Program-made: the position numbers and the translations under genes
Shown: positions 11,691 to 24,261 of the stretch, piece by piece
Position numbering within the stretch: position 1 is the stretch's first letter
Layout: every line of letters starts with the position of its first letter
The notes under the pieces: model-generated
What the model was told of the DNA's origin: nothing
Databases searched by the model: none
The model's input: only the letters and a program-made list of their open reading frames with translations
Source of the DNA: Lunularia cruciata
Lineage: Eukaryota > Streptophyta > Marchantiopsida > Lunulariales > Lunulariaceae
Assembly: GCA_948567375.1 (NCBI GenBank)
Contig: OX419756.1
Location: 48,896,552 to 48,960,551 of the forward strand
Reading direction: 5' to 3'
Length of the DNA: 64,000 nucleotides

Positions 11691-13140
11691 TTCTTCTTAT
11701 TTTTCTCATGTACTTGCCGTGATCCCTCTTAATTCATGTTCCGAGATTGCAATACTATTCACTTTCTTCTTGTCCATTCATATGTTAAAATTTCACACAC
11801 CGAGTTGTTGCGGTTCCCTGGGTTCATGGTGCAGTGAATTGTCTCTTTCATGAATTACCCGGGTTAAACCTTACGGCTTATCCCCGAGTTGCGGTATTGT
11901 TGGATTGAATTGGAGAGAGCAATGAGTGAATCAGCCGTCAGGTCTGTTGTAATCTGTGGACTAAACCTTTGTTCAAAGAGCCTACGTGGATAGGAATGGC
12001 TCAAGATGAAAGAAGGGACTAAAGCTCGTATGTCCGTTAAAGGATGATTGAAATAAATGCCACCAGGTGATTGGATTCGGGGATGACTGGTGATTCTCTA
12101 GTCTATCAGCTTCACATTATGAGTCAAATGTTATTTGCCGTAGCTACTGATAGACGTGTTCTGAAGTTGAGATGTCAGAAGGCAATTTGGTCGGACAGTA
12201 AGTGTACTGAAGCATAAGAATTGACTCCGATGCAGTTTGTCTGGAGTGAAACAATGTAATGGCCAGGTCAGAGCTCTTGAAGATTTTCAAGGGTTTTTGT
12301 TCCATGGCCTGGCTTTGATGGACCATACCCTTAGATTTTCAAGCATAAGACGTGCTACATGTACGACTTCGTTTTTCCAATTTTCATAGTGCTGGGAAGT
12401 TTTGAATTTCACTTCCTATTGCTCACTGCAGCCTGTGCGTACGTTTTCACCCCGTTTCTCTATAGACTAAGATTGGATGTATTTTGTTCATCCTGAGCTC
12501 TACCTCCTATGTCCGTCATGCCAGCTAAAACCACCAAAAGTAAAACGCTGTATCAGTTTCCAGTCAAATAAGCTTCAGAATCAGTCAAGCCAGATGTATT
12601 GTTGAGAGGAGCCAACTATTCACTGGAGAAAGGAGTATCAATGATCCAATGGTGGGATGTGAAACGAAAGAAACTTAGCAGTGTTCTCTAAAGATGAAAC
12701 ACTTTTTAAACAGTAGTTTGACCTTCTGGGTTCTCGTGTGGATGCCTAACGATGTGGGTGGATCGTGATTTGAGAATTGGAGCTCTGTCACCTGTGAGCG
12801 ATTTTAAGGAACTTGCCACTTACGATTCAACCCGAGTACAGTCTCTGCTTTTCAATGTAAGACATTCTAAGAGTTACCGTTGCTACAAGCTCAGTGCTAT
12901 GAACTGTAGCTCTCCAAGGCAAATCTCCGACTTCAACTCAGACAACACGAGCCTTCCTTTGAGCGATAGAGCAAGACCAAGTTTTATCTCCAAGACTGTA
13001 AAGCCGTACTGTCTCAGAGCTCTTTTATTTTTAAAATGCAAAGCAAGTCGGTTCACGAAGTTTGAGCAGTCGATCAGCAGCCTGCAGAGTGAAGACCAGT
13101 TTCTCCACGTTCATTCCAGAGTAGTTTGCTTGCAAGTTTG
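11691..13140. other. Intergenic region, no gene recognised
   Basis: Balanced composition. A 189-codon plus-strand frame at 12752-13321 overlaps this stretch. It has no recognisable domain, and its composition looks like chance or an antisense shadow of the decayed locus to the right. Confidence 0.4.
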
Positions 13141-13149
13141 CGAGGGAAT

Positions 13150-13740
13150 ATCTGGAATTACCTATACGATGTCAATTGGTCTTATTCGAAGGGAATGTTG
13201 CAAAGCGGGTTCCCCTCCCTCTTGGAATTCACTACTCTCCTGCACTTGTAGTACAAATGTAGGAGCTTTAAGATACTCCCAGAACTTCTCCCACTTCCTG
13301 TTTGTTTCGGTGTCAATTTAGCTTCGTGGGCACGGCCTGTTCGAGGAATCGACAGCTCCTTGCAGCGGACAAAGACCACCAATGCCTTGAAACCCCTTAA
13401 AACCGTGGTGTCTATTGACCTCGTTCTCGTCAAAACTCTGTAGCACTGCTGCCACTTCCGGTAGAAATGTAAGACTCCCACCCCCTCGCAGAAACAATGC
13501 GATGAGTTTTGACATACGCCTTGGAATTTCCCTAATTATCTTATCACATCCGGTGTCAGAGTGCTACTCCAGATAATAGCATACGACAGTTGCGAAGAAC
13601 AAGACACAGCTCTTTCCGACATACTAGCGGATTCAGTAATCATTCGAGAACCCCAGGAAACGCCATAACCTGATGTCGATTAGCCTCATTCCCGGATAAC
13701 TGTGTTAAACTAAAGTAGAGTAGTCTTATCCCTTTCTAAG
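13150..13740 (-). pseudogene. Possible decayed gene with two related repeats (ARM-like?), uncertain
   Basis: On the minus strand two related segments lie about 255 bp apart. One (about 13690-13630) reads GNEANRHQVMAFPGVLE and then a TGA stop. The other (about 13445-13365) reads ENEVNRHHGFKGFQGIGGL. The shared N-E-x-N-R-H pattern followed by a small hydrophobic turn is reminiscent of armadillo-type repeats. Stops and frame changes interrupt any longer reading, so this is more likely a relic than an active gene. A further open stretch on the same strand near 13110-13030 (VEKLVFTLQAADRLLKL) could belong to it. I cannot name the product. Confidence 0.25.
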
Positions 13741-13857
13741 TCACAAAGCGCAAAGGCTACACAAAGTTCCCTCACACCTCATCCCAATGTACAGAAAGTA
13801 CGAGGAACGTCGAGATGCTCCTATGAACTTCTGCGATTCCTCAATGTAAACCGGAAA

Positions 13858-16800
13858 TGCGCGACCGCGAGCGAAAATAAGAAGGACGAGGAGGCATATC
13901 ATCCGTACAAGGAAAAGAGTAAAATGAGCTAAGCTCCAGTAGTATCGGTAAGAGGAATCTCCTATATCCGACCTATGCAAGCGCTATGGTCTATCAACAG
14001 TTGAAGTAACCGAACAACAGTCACCTACTAGTGTGATTGTTCTCTCTATGGATTGCACTAGTCAATGTTTTTTTTAGAGCATTGGACATAAACTCTCTAA
14101 AATATACAGTGAGATGTGAGAGTGAAATAGATACCCCTTATCATTTAAAATGATATGTTTCATGCACTCTTTGACAAATGTGTCAAATATTATGTCCATT
14201 GAAATAAGAAAGTGAGAAAGATATCCTTGATGTCTAGAATGATATGCTTTCATGCACTCCTTGCCAAATGTGTCAGACGCCAGAATCATAGCCCCTTATA
14301 ACTCCAAGGCTAGAGTAACAAAGAGGTGACATTGCTGCATACCCCTATACTTGGAGACTTTGCTTGTTGCTGCTCCGCTCGCCACCCATCCAAGAGGGTG
14401 GGTGATCACTCCCTAAACCCACTCCCTAAACCCTCCTACATTGCATCCCGTTTAGGATCCATATCATCAATATTTGCTACTATCACTTGATCATATCGGA
14501 CCAAGTAAAAGTTTGCACTAACTCATGTCATTTGCAAAGCATACCAAGCAAGGTATCCACTCTCTCATGCCAAGGAAAACACTCCCTAATAGCATCATGG
14601 GTAGCTATCCTAGATCCTCCAAAAGGACATCGTGTCATATGAACCATTGTTGCATCGAGTGTAGAACCGTACTCGCAAGTGAGTAATGAAGATGCAGATG
14701 GGTGGAGCAAACTTAGGCAAAATCTCATTGTTGTAGAGAAAGTATTTGGTGCAAGTAGCAATGCCCTAATGCACACTCAAGCTAGGATCCAAGAGCCTGC
14801 TCTTTGCAAGAGCAAGAGCAAAGACGTGCTCTAGTAAGACAAGGATTGGATGAGTCAACCAAGAGAGCATGTAATGTATGTTGAAGTTGTTGCTCCATCT
14901 AGGAAGACTACAAACCTCTAGTCCAATCTAACAATAAGGAAACAAAGGATGGAAAGTCCTCTCGTGCCTATGGAGATATATCGTCTCTTGTTTGATGCAA
15001 TAACATCTCAAGAGAAAAAGATCTCTCCTTTACCTCGGTCACATATATCTCCAAGATTGACCTATCAACAACCACAAAAGGGAAGGAAAGTAGAGGTGTC
15101 AAGAGAGCACAACAATCCAAAAATGCTATAGGTGTCATCTCTTCCATAGGTAATAGAACTACCTCCCCACACAAGATCTATAGAGATGTTTGTTTGTGTG
15201 TCAAATCCCCTATCACACATTCAAATGTTGTTAGTCCAATGATATCACCAAAGACACCCATAATCTTCCTATCAAATGCTCTAAAATGTGATAAGAAGGT
15301 CATAGAAGGAAGAATTATTCAAAGAAGGTAGATCTATCTATAGGCAATGATAGAGGAGAGTATACCAAATGCCACATGAGATCTCCTAGTAGAAGGAGTT
15401 CATCCAAATTAAGAATATCCTCTACAAGGGTTGTGTCTAGGAAGTGTGTCACAAAATCCTCGAATCTTACTAACACTCCAAGAATATGTAGGCATCTCTA
15501 GATGTGATACACACCTTTGGAATTTGGAGGTGAAGAGGAATACCTTAAGGGGACCATGCTCTACCCTTTGGAAAATTGGCTCTCATGCCTACAAGATGAA
15601 GCTTGGTAGTCAAGTCGTCAAAGGCATGCCTAATGTAATCTACAAGGCACACGATGTATGTATCACCTGCCAAGGAGGGAAAAACATAACTTAGCATGGC
15701 CAAAGTAGTAGATAAGAGTGATCTTTAATGAGCCATGGCAAATAAAGGTCCCCCTAAAGGATCTCCCTATCATCTACCAACAACCAATTCCAAGACAATG
15801 ATTCACTTGTGAGAAAACATGCTGGTAATAAAGGGAAGAAAGAGAGCCATAGAAAGACCACAAAAAAGGAATAAGATTTTCTAGGGATACACCGAGCTAC
15901 CTAAGCTCTTTAAAGATAGATGTAAATGAGAAATTATTAAAAGTGTTCTCTTTTGTGAATGAAATGTTCTATCTAGAAAAACAATTATCAATCATTTGAA
16001 AATAGAAAGAATCATACACAAAGATTTTATGTGGTTTGGCCAAGAATTTGCCTACGTCCATGGTTGCATTAATGTTTGATTTTTGTACTCTTTCATAGAT
16101 TTACAATGTGCTCCTGCAATGAAATGAGCTCTCATTAAAAAAAATTATTTCTTTTGGGGCATTGCTCCACAACAAGTGGGAGTCAAGGCTTCCCTTTGAC
16201 CCCTGCTCATTGACCTAACAGCAGGACTCCAGCCCTAGCTACACCTGCCATGGGTTTCTGAAGAGTAGTGAACTAAAAACCTTCAGTTAGACTCCAGACT
16301 CAACATTTTCAACATCCATTTGTTGAACAACTCACCTTGGGTGGATATCTATGAGTTCTCTAATGCCTAAAGATATAGCCACACAACCTTTGGGTGTAGC
16401 CTCTCCAAATTAATATGGACTGAGGTGTTGTCAGAAGTGAGAATGATGCTAAAGGACAATGGTATGGCTAACCATATGCAAAAAGACCTCCCCAATAGCA
16501 ATTGGTCTAATGCCTCTCTTTCACTTCTCCATCATGAGAAGTCTACTAGCATCTAGCACCTGACTAACTAATATAGAAATCTTGCTCCCTTGTTATTGCT
16601 ACAACCACTTGAAATAGCTCTATAAAACCACTAGACAGATCATCTTGCTTGAAGTAATTTCTAAGATACTCATATACAATCATGGACAAAAGTCTTGATG
16701 AGAAGCATGCAAGTGTGTGCAATGCACAACGCACAACACTTGTGCAAAAAGAAGTCTATCAAGACATAAAATTTGCTCAGGCTAATAACCTAAGGACCTC

Positions 16801-16870
16801 AGTGGTACTCCCTCTCCGGCAACAACAAAATGTAATAAGCGGAAATAAGAGATAGTCTCATGCCATAAAC
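13858..16870 (-). mobile_element. Degraded LINE-like non-LTR retrotransposon, copy L1
   Basis: Read from high to low coordinates. A reverse-transcriptase part (about 16500-16300) has IAIGE and FGEATPKGC-like segments matching the same part of copy L2. A thumb-side segment follows at 15174-14968 (MEEMTPIAFL). Then comes a cysteine/histidine motif at 14776-14528 (CPFGGSRIATHD), and a C-terminal segment near 14340-14290 in the position of FVPLALELYG in L2. The 3' tail is at 13985-13858 and still recognisable (CGACCGCG and CCGTACAAGG on the plus strand). Stops and frameshifts are frequent, so the copy is inactive. The order RT, zinc-knuckle, C-terminal domain, structured tail is shared with copies L2 and L3. 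The right boundary is approximate. Confidence 0.65.
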
Positions 16871-18721
16871 TGCCATGTTAGTTCATGACAATATTACATA
16901 GCATAGAGCTTTTCCTAGTCCACAAGGAATTCATCAACCCATAAAGTCAATGGAATGATGTTATAGCCTGAATGAGTAATATCAATGTTTATGCATCCAA
17001 TGTAGTTTCTTTGACCTCGTGTGATGCGAAAGGTGGATCAAATATTAAGTCTGCTCTTGTAAATTCATCTACAAAATTTAATCCACATCAGCAAGAAACT
17101 CTCTCTTGAAATGCAAGAAGATTATCACCTCCTTTGTATAGATTGTGAAACGCAAGAAGATTTTCACCTCCTTTATATAGATTGTGAGAAGCACTGAATT
17201 TCAATGGAGCTTGAAATCCAATGTTCCTTTAATCCCTCCTGCACCATCAAATCCCTTCGATTTGTCTTGTTATTTATTGTGTCAGCTGCCACTGTACCTA
17301 TGGTGATTAGGTTATGGCAAGTTCAATCAAGGAGCAAAGATATCTTCCCATCACACAATCATCTACCAAGGCTTTTGGAGCACAGGGACCTTCATAAGCT
17401 GATAGTTATGTCCCGCATCCAAAACTAAATTACACAAAGCTAGTGTTGTCCACTTCAAGCACTTGAGCTACACTACCAAGCTTGGAGCTGCTAGTAAATT
17501 GGCCATTGAACTACCCAAACCTGTCACCGCACACACCCAAACATTTGGGCAAACATGGTATGTGCAACCAAACACATGCCGTATAATTATAATTTTGTTC
17601 ACCGGAGTAATACTAATCCCCTCTCTTCCAAAAGAGAAGGGGATTTTCTTTCCAGGTGAGCTAATCAGAACATTCCTTACTCCGATCACCCGAGTAAATG
17701 AAATGAAACAGAAAGTGTTGTTTGAAAATACCCCAATCTCTTGAACATGGAGAACGAGCCAAATTTGGAAGGAGAAAGTTTGGAGATTTAATTGTATGAC
17801 GCATAATTGTGAGGAGCATTAACCATATCCAAACTGAAATGGGTCTTTAGTGGTCACCTCTCAGTTCCAAGTGCGAGTTTATTCATCTCTTCATGAAAGA
17901 TAATGTACTTTTATTCAATTCATGAACAGAGGATGAAATGGCGGCTAGAATGAAACAAAACAAATTAGATTGTGAATTTAGATCCAATCAAGGTAATTGC
18001 CTACAGCTATGGGCGGAACTTGAGTCGTAGAGAATCTTTACTGCTTGAACCTGGCTTAATATCCTGACAAAGAACATTGCCGTACTTGGACCTTTATATG
18101 ATTTACCAATACATTTACTTTTAAAATACATGACAATGTAACATGCCTTTCATATGTGATCATAGTTTGTTCAGTTTGCTTAAGTTTGCTCGTACCGTTA
18201 CATGGAGATTTTCAAGGAAAGTGGCATGGTTGTTTACAGCAAAGAATCAACTGTCCACCCCCTACACACGAAGGTTACTACTAATGCAGTTCCACTTGCG
18301 TTGGCTATCTTGAAAATTCTATAGGATGTTGCTCATGGCTTGATAAGACTAGTTCAGTTGTACAATGCACTAGCTAGGGTGGGATCAAGAATAACCGTGA
18401 GCAAGAACAGATTACTCCGAGGAGGTTGCTAGAAGTTACAAGAGCGGGATGAAGGATGAAATGAAAGGCAGAAGCCTCATTGCAATTTTTCTCATGATAG
18501 AAAACATTGTGCAGAGCTTGCTATTGACATTTAGAAGTTTATAACTGGATGCTAAACGTATGCTCATCTTGATACCCATTTGTGAGGGTTCAAGATTCCA
18601 CTCTCAATATAATTTCTTGTGGGGAGTACTCGAAGTTGTTCCACGATTAGAAGTGATGGAGAGACGAAGACAGCTACTCAAAATAGAAACAAATATGTAC
18701 AAGCAAGAGAGTAAAAGTTAA
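16871..18721. other. Gene-free stretch with one short hairpin
   Basis: No supported gene. Positions 17615-17645 hold an imperfect inverted repeat (AATCCCC-TCTCTT against AAGAGA-A-GGGGATT, one bulge). It makes overlapping open frames on both strands (17463-17744 plus, 17689-17468 minus), which I regard as a side effect. Confidence 0.4.
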
Positions 18722-19037
18722 TCCAGTTGTTAGGTGCCAAAGGGTACCACTCTCACACACTAACATATTTTAGGCAGCGTGTGTACATTGCTCTACAGAG
18801 TGCAGTGGCTAGTGCAATCCATAGAATAGCAATTACACTATGTGATGCTTTGTAGGATACTCCAATTGTTTGTAAACCATATGACTTGCATAGCCCGGAT
18901 ATCTTAGGTGCAGTAGGGCAGATTTCTCATATAGACTCTATTGGGGCTTAGCCCCATTTTACCTTTTTCATCTCTCCCTTGTATGGCTTGATGGGGTAAT
19001 CCTATCCTTCGTGTTCTCTACATGGTCGCCTTTTCCA
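18722..19037 (+). mobile_element. 5'-truncated LINE 3' end (copy L4, tail T4)
   Basis: From TTGTTAGGTGCC onward it matches the last 300 bp of copy L2, including the unique 3' UTR (CCACTCTCACAC, CATTGCTCTACA) and the tail starting GATATCTTAGGTGCAG at about 18898 and ending GGTCGCCTTTT. Upstream sequence is unrelated, so the copy is truncated. Its second hairpin keeps pairing through a G-U pair (GATGGG/CCTATC). Confidence 0.75.
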
Positions 19038-22000
19038 TTGTTGAATGAATGGAATACATATAGGGCTAAGAATAAAGTTTAAGGTTCAAGGGCCACAAGC
19101 AAGATCTTATACTCTAGCACCTAGAGTACAAAGACCTAGGGAGAAAGAAAGTATAACTCTCATAAATTATCCATTTTCTTTGTAAGTCTTTTGTTCACTC
19201 ACCTTTTTGAGAGAAACCAACCCTTTATAAGAGCAAGTTGTCATTATAAGATAAATTTTAACATTCCAATTAATAATTATTATTAAACTTCAAAGTATCT
19301 AAATAAATTTAACTTGGAAACTGGATAGTCTAATTTTAGAGATGTAATCTTTGAAAGAGAATATCTTGTTTCATGGAATATATTATAATGATGGTTTTAA
19401 AATCCTATTAAATATTTTATGAAAGATACTCTGTGTCAATGGAATTTTGTAGCAACTAAATAGATAATTTTTACTAATGTGACAAAAAATTTATTATAAT
19501 TTATGTAAATATGAATTTTAATATTATAGTAATTACCATTATAACTTAGTAGAATTTGGTAAATATATTACTAGGAACTTGTAGAAGAATTTCTAGAAAG
19601 TAACTAGTAAATTCCATACAATAATCTCTATCATATATTGTTTACTAAGTACTAAGAATAGAGTAGTAAGGTGCTTAGGAACTTTCTTGAGACAAAAGGC
19701 ATTGAGTAACTTTTCTAGTGATTGAATAAATAAGAGAGGAAGATAACATTCGCCTTCACTACAAAGCATGCTTGGACAACGTATATGTATATGTAATGGA
19801 GTTGTGGATATTATAAGGGTTCACTTTATTTAATTCTTTGTTCATCTTTTCTCTTTTATCTTCTATACTTGTTCTATCAATAGCTGTGTCTTCTAATTGG
19901 AATCAGAATTAGAATGGAATGGATAAAGTTGAATCCTTTTTATGAAAATTTACAAATCACTATGATCATTGTGTTCTTATTATGTTCAATTATTATTTTA
20001 TCAATTCATAATGCTTCATTTGATTAGAAATTTCCAAATTCTATCCTTATATTAAATGAGCTTTTTATGCTTCTACTTATCATTTATGATAGAATTTAGA
20101 TGTATGTTATGCTGAACTACAACAAAATAACATCCAGGAAAAAAAAATGTGTATCTATTTTCTTAAACCAAATCATTCAATCAAAAAATATCTCTTGATA
20201 GAGTAGAGAAACTTTTTGGTTGATTTTGAACATTATTGTTATGCCACCAATACAAAGGATTGTAATCACCAAATTCTGTTTATCACAAGATAATTTGAAA
20301 ACATTGCAAGATCTTGGTGTAGGTTTGAAGTAGTGTAAAAGAAATATAATTGTTTGTCTTTGTTCTTGAGAAAAGTTCAATAGAATCTTTATATCCAAAT
20401 TCCAAATCATTAACACAACATTGCCTAACCAAGCTGAAATGAATGGATTCAAGTAATATGAAGATGCAAAAGGACAAAGCCTTAGATTATTGCAGGTTGA
20501 AGCCTTGTTCAAAGATTGAGATAATTATAAGAAACCATGGGTACTAGAAGAAGCTATATAGATACTTGAGAGATGTGATTTCCTTGTCTCTTTAGCCCTT
20601 TGTGTTCACAACATCCACAAGTCATATAAACACATCATAAGACATAAGAGGCTAAAACAATTGTAGAAACCTAGAACAAATCACTTATTGACCTTGACAG
20701 GAAATAGCTATGTCAAAGTGGATTATAATTCTATATAAATAACTTGAATATTGCATTGTTGATTGTACAAATTTCAGTAGGTAAATTATAAAAATTACAT
20801 TAATACTTGGAGGAGTCAATGAATCAAGCAAATATTGATGCTTAATAAGACCAATTAAGAGCACTAGTTGTGATTAGATTGAGACTACAACATGCATAGA
20901 TTTTGTTTCAATTTGATAATACAATGTAAAATCATTCTTATATAATTATTAATCATTTGATGAATTTTATTATTTATTTAAAAATTACATTTAAATGAAA
21001 TCACAAATAATATTAAGGCTTCCTTAGCAACAATGAAGCAAAGTTCCTTAAGATGGCTAAAATGATAGATATACTATTTCATTATGATATCATTATGGAT
21101 TATGGGAATACCAGAGTTAAATATTACAAAAGACAAAATACTATATTTGATTTTGCATCAAGTATTAAATAGTTATACTTATAAGATACTAATACTTATA
21201 CCAAAAATAAGTATAAATTTATAAATACTTTATAAATTTAAATTATAAATTTATAAATTTAAAATAAACTATTGTTATTGAGCAAGCTATGAAGAAAAGA
21301 TTTTAGTATTTGTATGCTTTTCTCTAAAACAATGTGTGCAAAACTAAGAGACAATCTTTGAAGAGAAAAAATAATCAAATCCATCTGATTGATAAAAAAA
21401 ATATATATAATCATAAGTAAAATATAAGGTGTTTACTCCAAACATAACCACAATAAAAAATAAAGGAAGTCAAGACTTTGACATGGTCATGAATAGGGGT
21501 TTTCAAAAATGGAATTGATGAGAGCTTTATGGGAGTAGCTTGCTCTTGTAAAATAGTTTGCAGGACCATAAAGAAGATTTACATAAAAATGAAAGTTCAT
21601 GTAAAAAATTATAGGGAGGTTGGAAACTATTCAGGCCTTCCATTTTTTAATCTTAGATTAGATTAGTGGAAATTTTGTGATGGTTGTGGTGAGACTTTTG
21701 AATAAATGCAATTTTAATGTTAACCCATGTGAAAGTAGAACGGGTGCCAAAATGTGCAATGTGTCCCAAATAGAAATGAAATTCAAATTCAAATTTCTAA
21801 TTTCTAACATGCTCCTTCAATGGTAATTCTGTAGTTCCAAAGTTTGAATACGTTTACACTCATGTTTTGTTTTTGTTATTCAAGGGTGTCATTCCTTGTC
21901 ACCTTGTCGGTGTTCTCAGATTTAGTTCTTTTCTCTTAGAGTTGATTAATTCAGGCATTGTATTATTGATGATTGTTTTGTGCACCAACTTTGAGAGATC

Positions 22001-22204
22001 ACTCACAAAGTACATCAACTTTTAGAAACTGAAATTGGAATTAAAATTAAGAGCAAAGAAACCATGGTAGAAACTCCCCTTGGGAATGTGGTCTATAGTC
22101 ATCCTACTTCTCTCATTTTTCCCTCCTAATTTAAGAATGCATACATCTTTCTCCTCCCATTTTTATTTTTCTTAGTCTTGAATCAACTACCCTCTTCTTG
22201 CATA
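19038..22204. other. AT-rich gene-free DNA
   Basis: Very AT-rich, with runs such as TATAAATTTAAATTATAAATTTATAAATTT near 21240. All open frames (for example 20512-20177 minus) lack recognisable motifs. I see no coding gene or dated element. Confidence 0.55.
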
Positions 22205-22787
22205 GTGTCATCTTCCCAGGATAAGAGACCTTAAGAGAGACATAGAAGAAGAAACACACAATTTCACACTCAACCTCCGATGCCCCCAAAGGAGCACCTT
22301 GCCTGTATTATATAGCAAAGGGGACTTCTCCAAAGGAAGCTCCACACTTGGATCAAATACATGGATTGGTGACATATCAGCTATCTTTACCCTTAGATTA
22401 GTTGCATGTATGGGTGAGATATCAATTTTGATCCTGTCTGGTTGGTCAAACCCTCTCTTTGACTAGAGAGAATCTTTAAGTAATATCCAAATTGCATGGA
22501 TGAGGTACTATTGGAAAGCTCTCAATGAGATAAACCTGGGGAGGGAAGGCCAACCTCTTTTCTAATGGAAGGGACGTTTGCACATTTTGAGGCCTAATTC
22601 AGCCATTTAGGCCTCCAAAATTAGCTTTGAAGTTTCCATGTTATTTTTTACTCTTGCACTATTAGCATAAGTCCTCTTTTGGTGACACTTCTATCTAATC
22701 CACCTAGCCCATCATGTATAACATCCTTCCAGATATTACCAAGCCAATTTTCACCTCTGGATGATATGTCTAGCTTTTGGTATTACA
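22205..22787 (-). mobile_element. F1-family solo LTR (degraded)
   Basis: Matches the LTRs of the chromovirus at 23685-33078, for example GATGCCCCCAAAGGAGCACC, TATTATATAGCAAAG, CCAAGCCAATTTTCACCTCT and the terminal GGTATTACA ending at 22787. The left end is diverged and approximate. No internal element sequence adjoins it. Confidence 0.7.
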
Positions 22788-22942
22788 AATTTAGGCTATT
22801 TTTGGTTCTTACCCTATTAATAGAAGTACTCTTTTGGTGATACCTCTATTTGATCTACCTAGCCTATCATACATAGCATTCTTCCAGAGGTTACCAAGCC
22901 AATTTTCACCTCTAGATAATATGTCTAGCTATTGGTATTACA
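22788..22942 (-). repeat. Partial second copy of the F1 LTR end
   Basis: About 150 bp repeating the last part of the preceding LTR (TTGGTGATACC..., CCAAGCCAATTTTCACC, GGTATTACA ending at 22942). It is directly adjacent and in the same orientation, so it is either a tandem duplication or the remnant of another LTR. Confidence 0.7.
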
Positions 22943-23684
22943 CATATGCATCACATGGTATTATGGATACCTTGTGCTCCTTATGTAATGACCACTCCAT
23001 TGGATCTTCCATAGACTGGAAAGAAATAAGAGGATAGGTTTAGGATTGTCTTGCATCAATATGCACAATTTGTGGACTATTTGGAAGATCCTAAATATTT
23101 CAAGCAAATTCATGGGATTACTACCAAAAAACCCATTGCCAAGAGTACAATATTTAGTTACATTGCTAGTTCTCTAATAAGATTTGGGAATGGGTTTCTT
23201 GATCCATGAATGTGGAAAAATTGTAGGAAAAATGAGTTTGTTATATGAAGTCATACAAATTCACTCAAGATTGGAAGGATGTATATGAGTGAAGGGCCTC
23301 AATGAGAAGAAGATAAAACATGGATGGTCAACTATAGATCAAAAATTGAATCATCTAAGTCCCTATTTCAATCAAATGGATACGTTATTAGGTGGTGGAG
23401 CTAATATTTCTACACTTTTTTGTGTTAATATCAAGGATTGGAAGTTAGTTGAAAATTTTTGAGTTGTTGTGCAAAGACTATGATGTTGGATGCAAAGATA
23501 CGCCCCAAGAGGAAGAGGAGAGTTCCCAAGGAGTAGAATGCACTCCTTTGGTGTCAAGAATTGAGGAGGATACTCCTACTCCTTGTGTACTATCCAAGTC
23601 AATACCATAGGTAGTTCCTAATATACAAGGGATAGAAGAAGATATGCTCAATGGAAGAGAAGAAGACTATTGATGGGAGTTTAC

Positions 23685-24249
23685 TATAATACTCTGAGGA
23701 CAAGAGAACTCTACAAGAGAGAAAACACAACTTTCACACTCAATACTTTGATGCTCCCAAAGGAGCACCTGCTCTTTATTATATAGCAAAGAAGACCCCC
23801 TCCAAAGAAGCTCCACCCTTAGATCAGATACACAGATTGGTGACATGTCAGCAATCTCCACCCTTATATTATTTTCCTGGATGGGTCACATGTCATTCCT
23901 TGTCCTATCTTTAGGGAATCTTTAGGGAATCTTCTTGTAGGAAACTCAAAATCACATGGGTGAGGTATTTTTGGAAAGATCTCAATGAGAAAAGTCATGG
24001 GGGTAGAAGAAGGCAAGCCTTTTTCCTAAAGGGAGAGAATTATTTCTATTTTTATGCCTAATTCATCCGTTTAGGCCTTGGAAATTGGCTCGAAAGTTTT
24101 TAGGCTATTTTTGACTTCTGCACTATTACTAGAAGTATTTTTGGTGATGCCTCTATCTGATCTAGTTAGCCCATCATACAAAACATTCTTTTAGATGTTA
24201 CCAAGCCAATTCTCACCTCTAGATAATATATCTAGCTATTGGTATTACA
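23685..24249 (-). repeat. 3' LTR of the F1 chromovirus
   Basis: Plus-strand ends are TATAATACTCTGAGG and GGTATTACA. On its right is the polypurine tract complement (CCTCCCCCTTTT at 24252-24263), which fixes this LTR as the 3' one of a minus-strand element. It contains a TATTATATAGC box. Confidence 0.9.
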
Positions 24250-24261
24250 AACCTCCCCCTT

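Noticed and set aside
12752-13321. 189-codon plus-strand frame as a gene
   Set aside because: No domain and no supporting splice or start context; better seen as antisense to the decayed minus-strand locus.
17463-17744. Overlapping open frames on both strands as genes
   Set aside because: They are produced by an imperfect hairpin at 17615-17645 and have no motifs.
18580-18610. tRNA-like T-loop (GGTTCAAGATTCC)
   Set aside because: No acceptor, D or anticodon stems around it.
20177-20512. Copia-type reverse transcriptase
   Set aside because: No RT motif in any frame on inspection; AT-rich chance frame.
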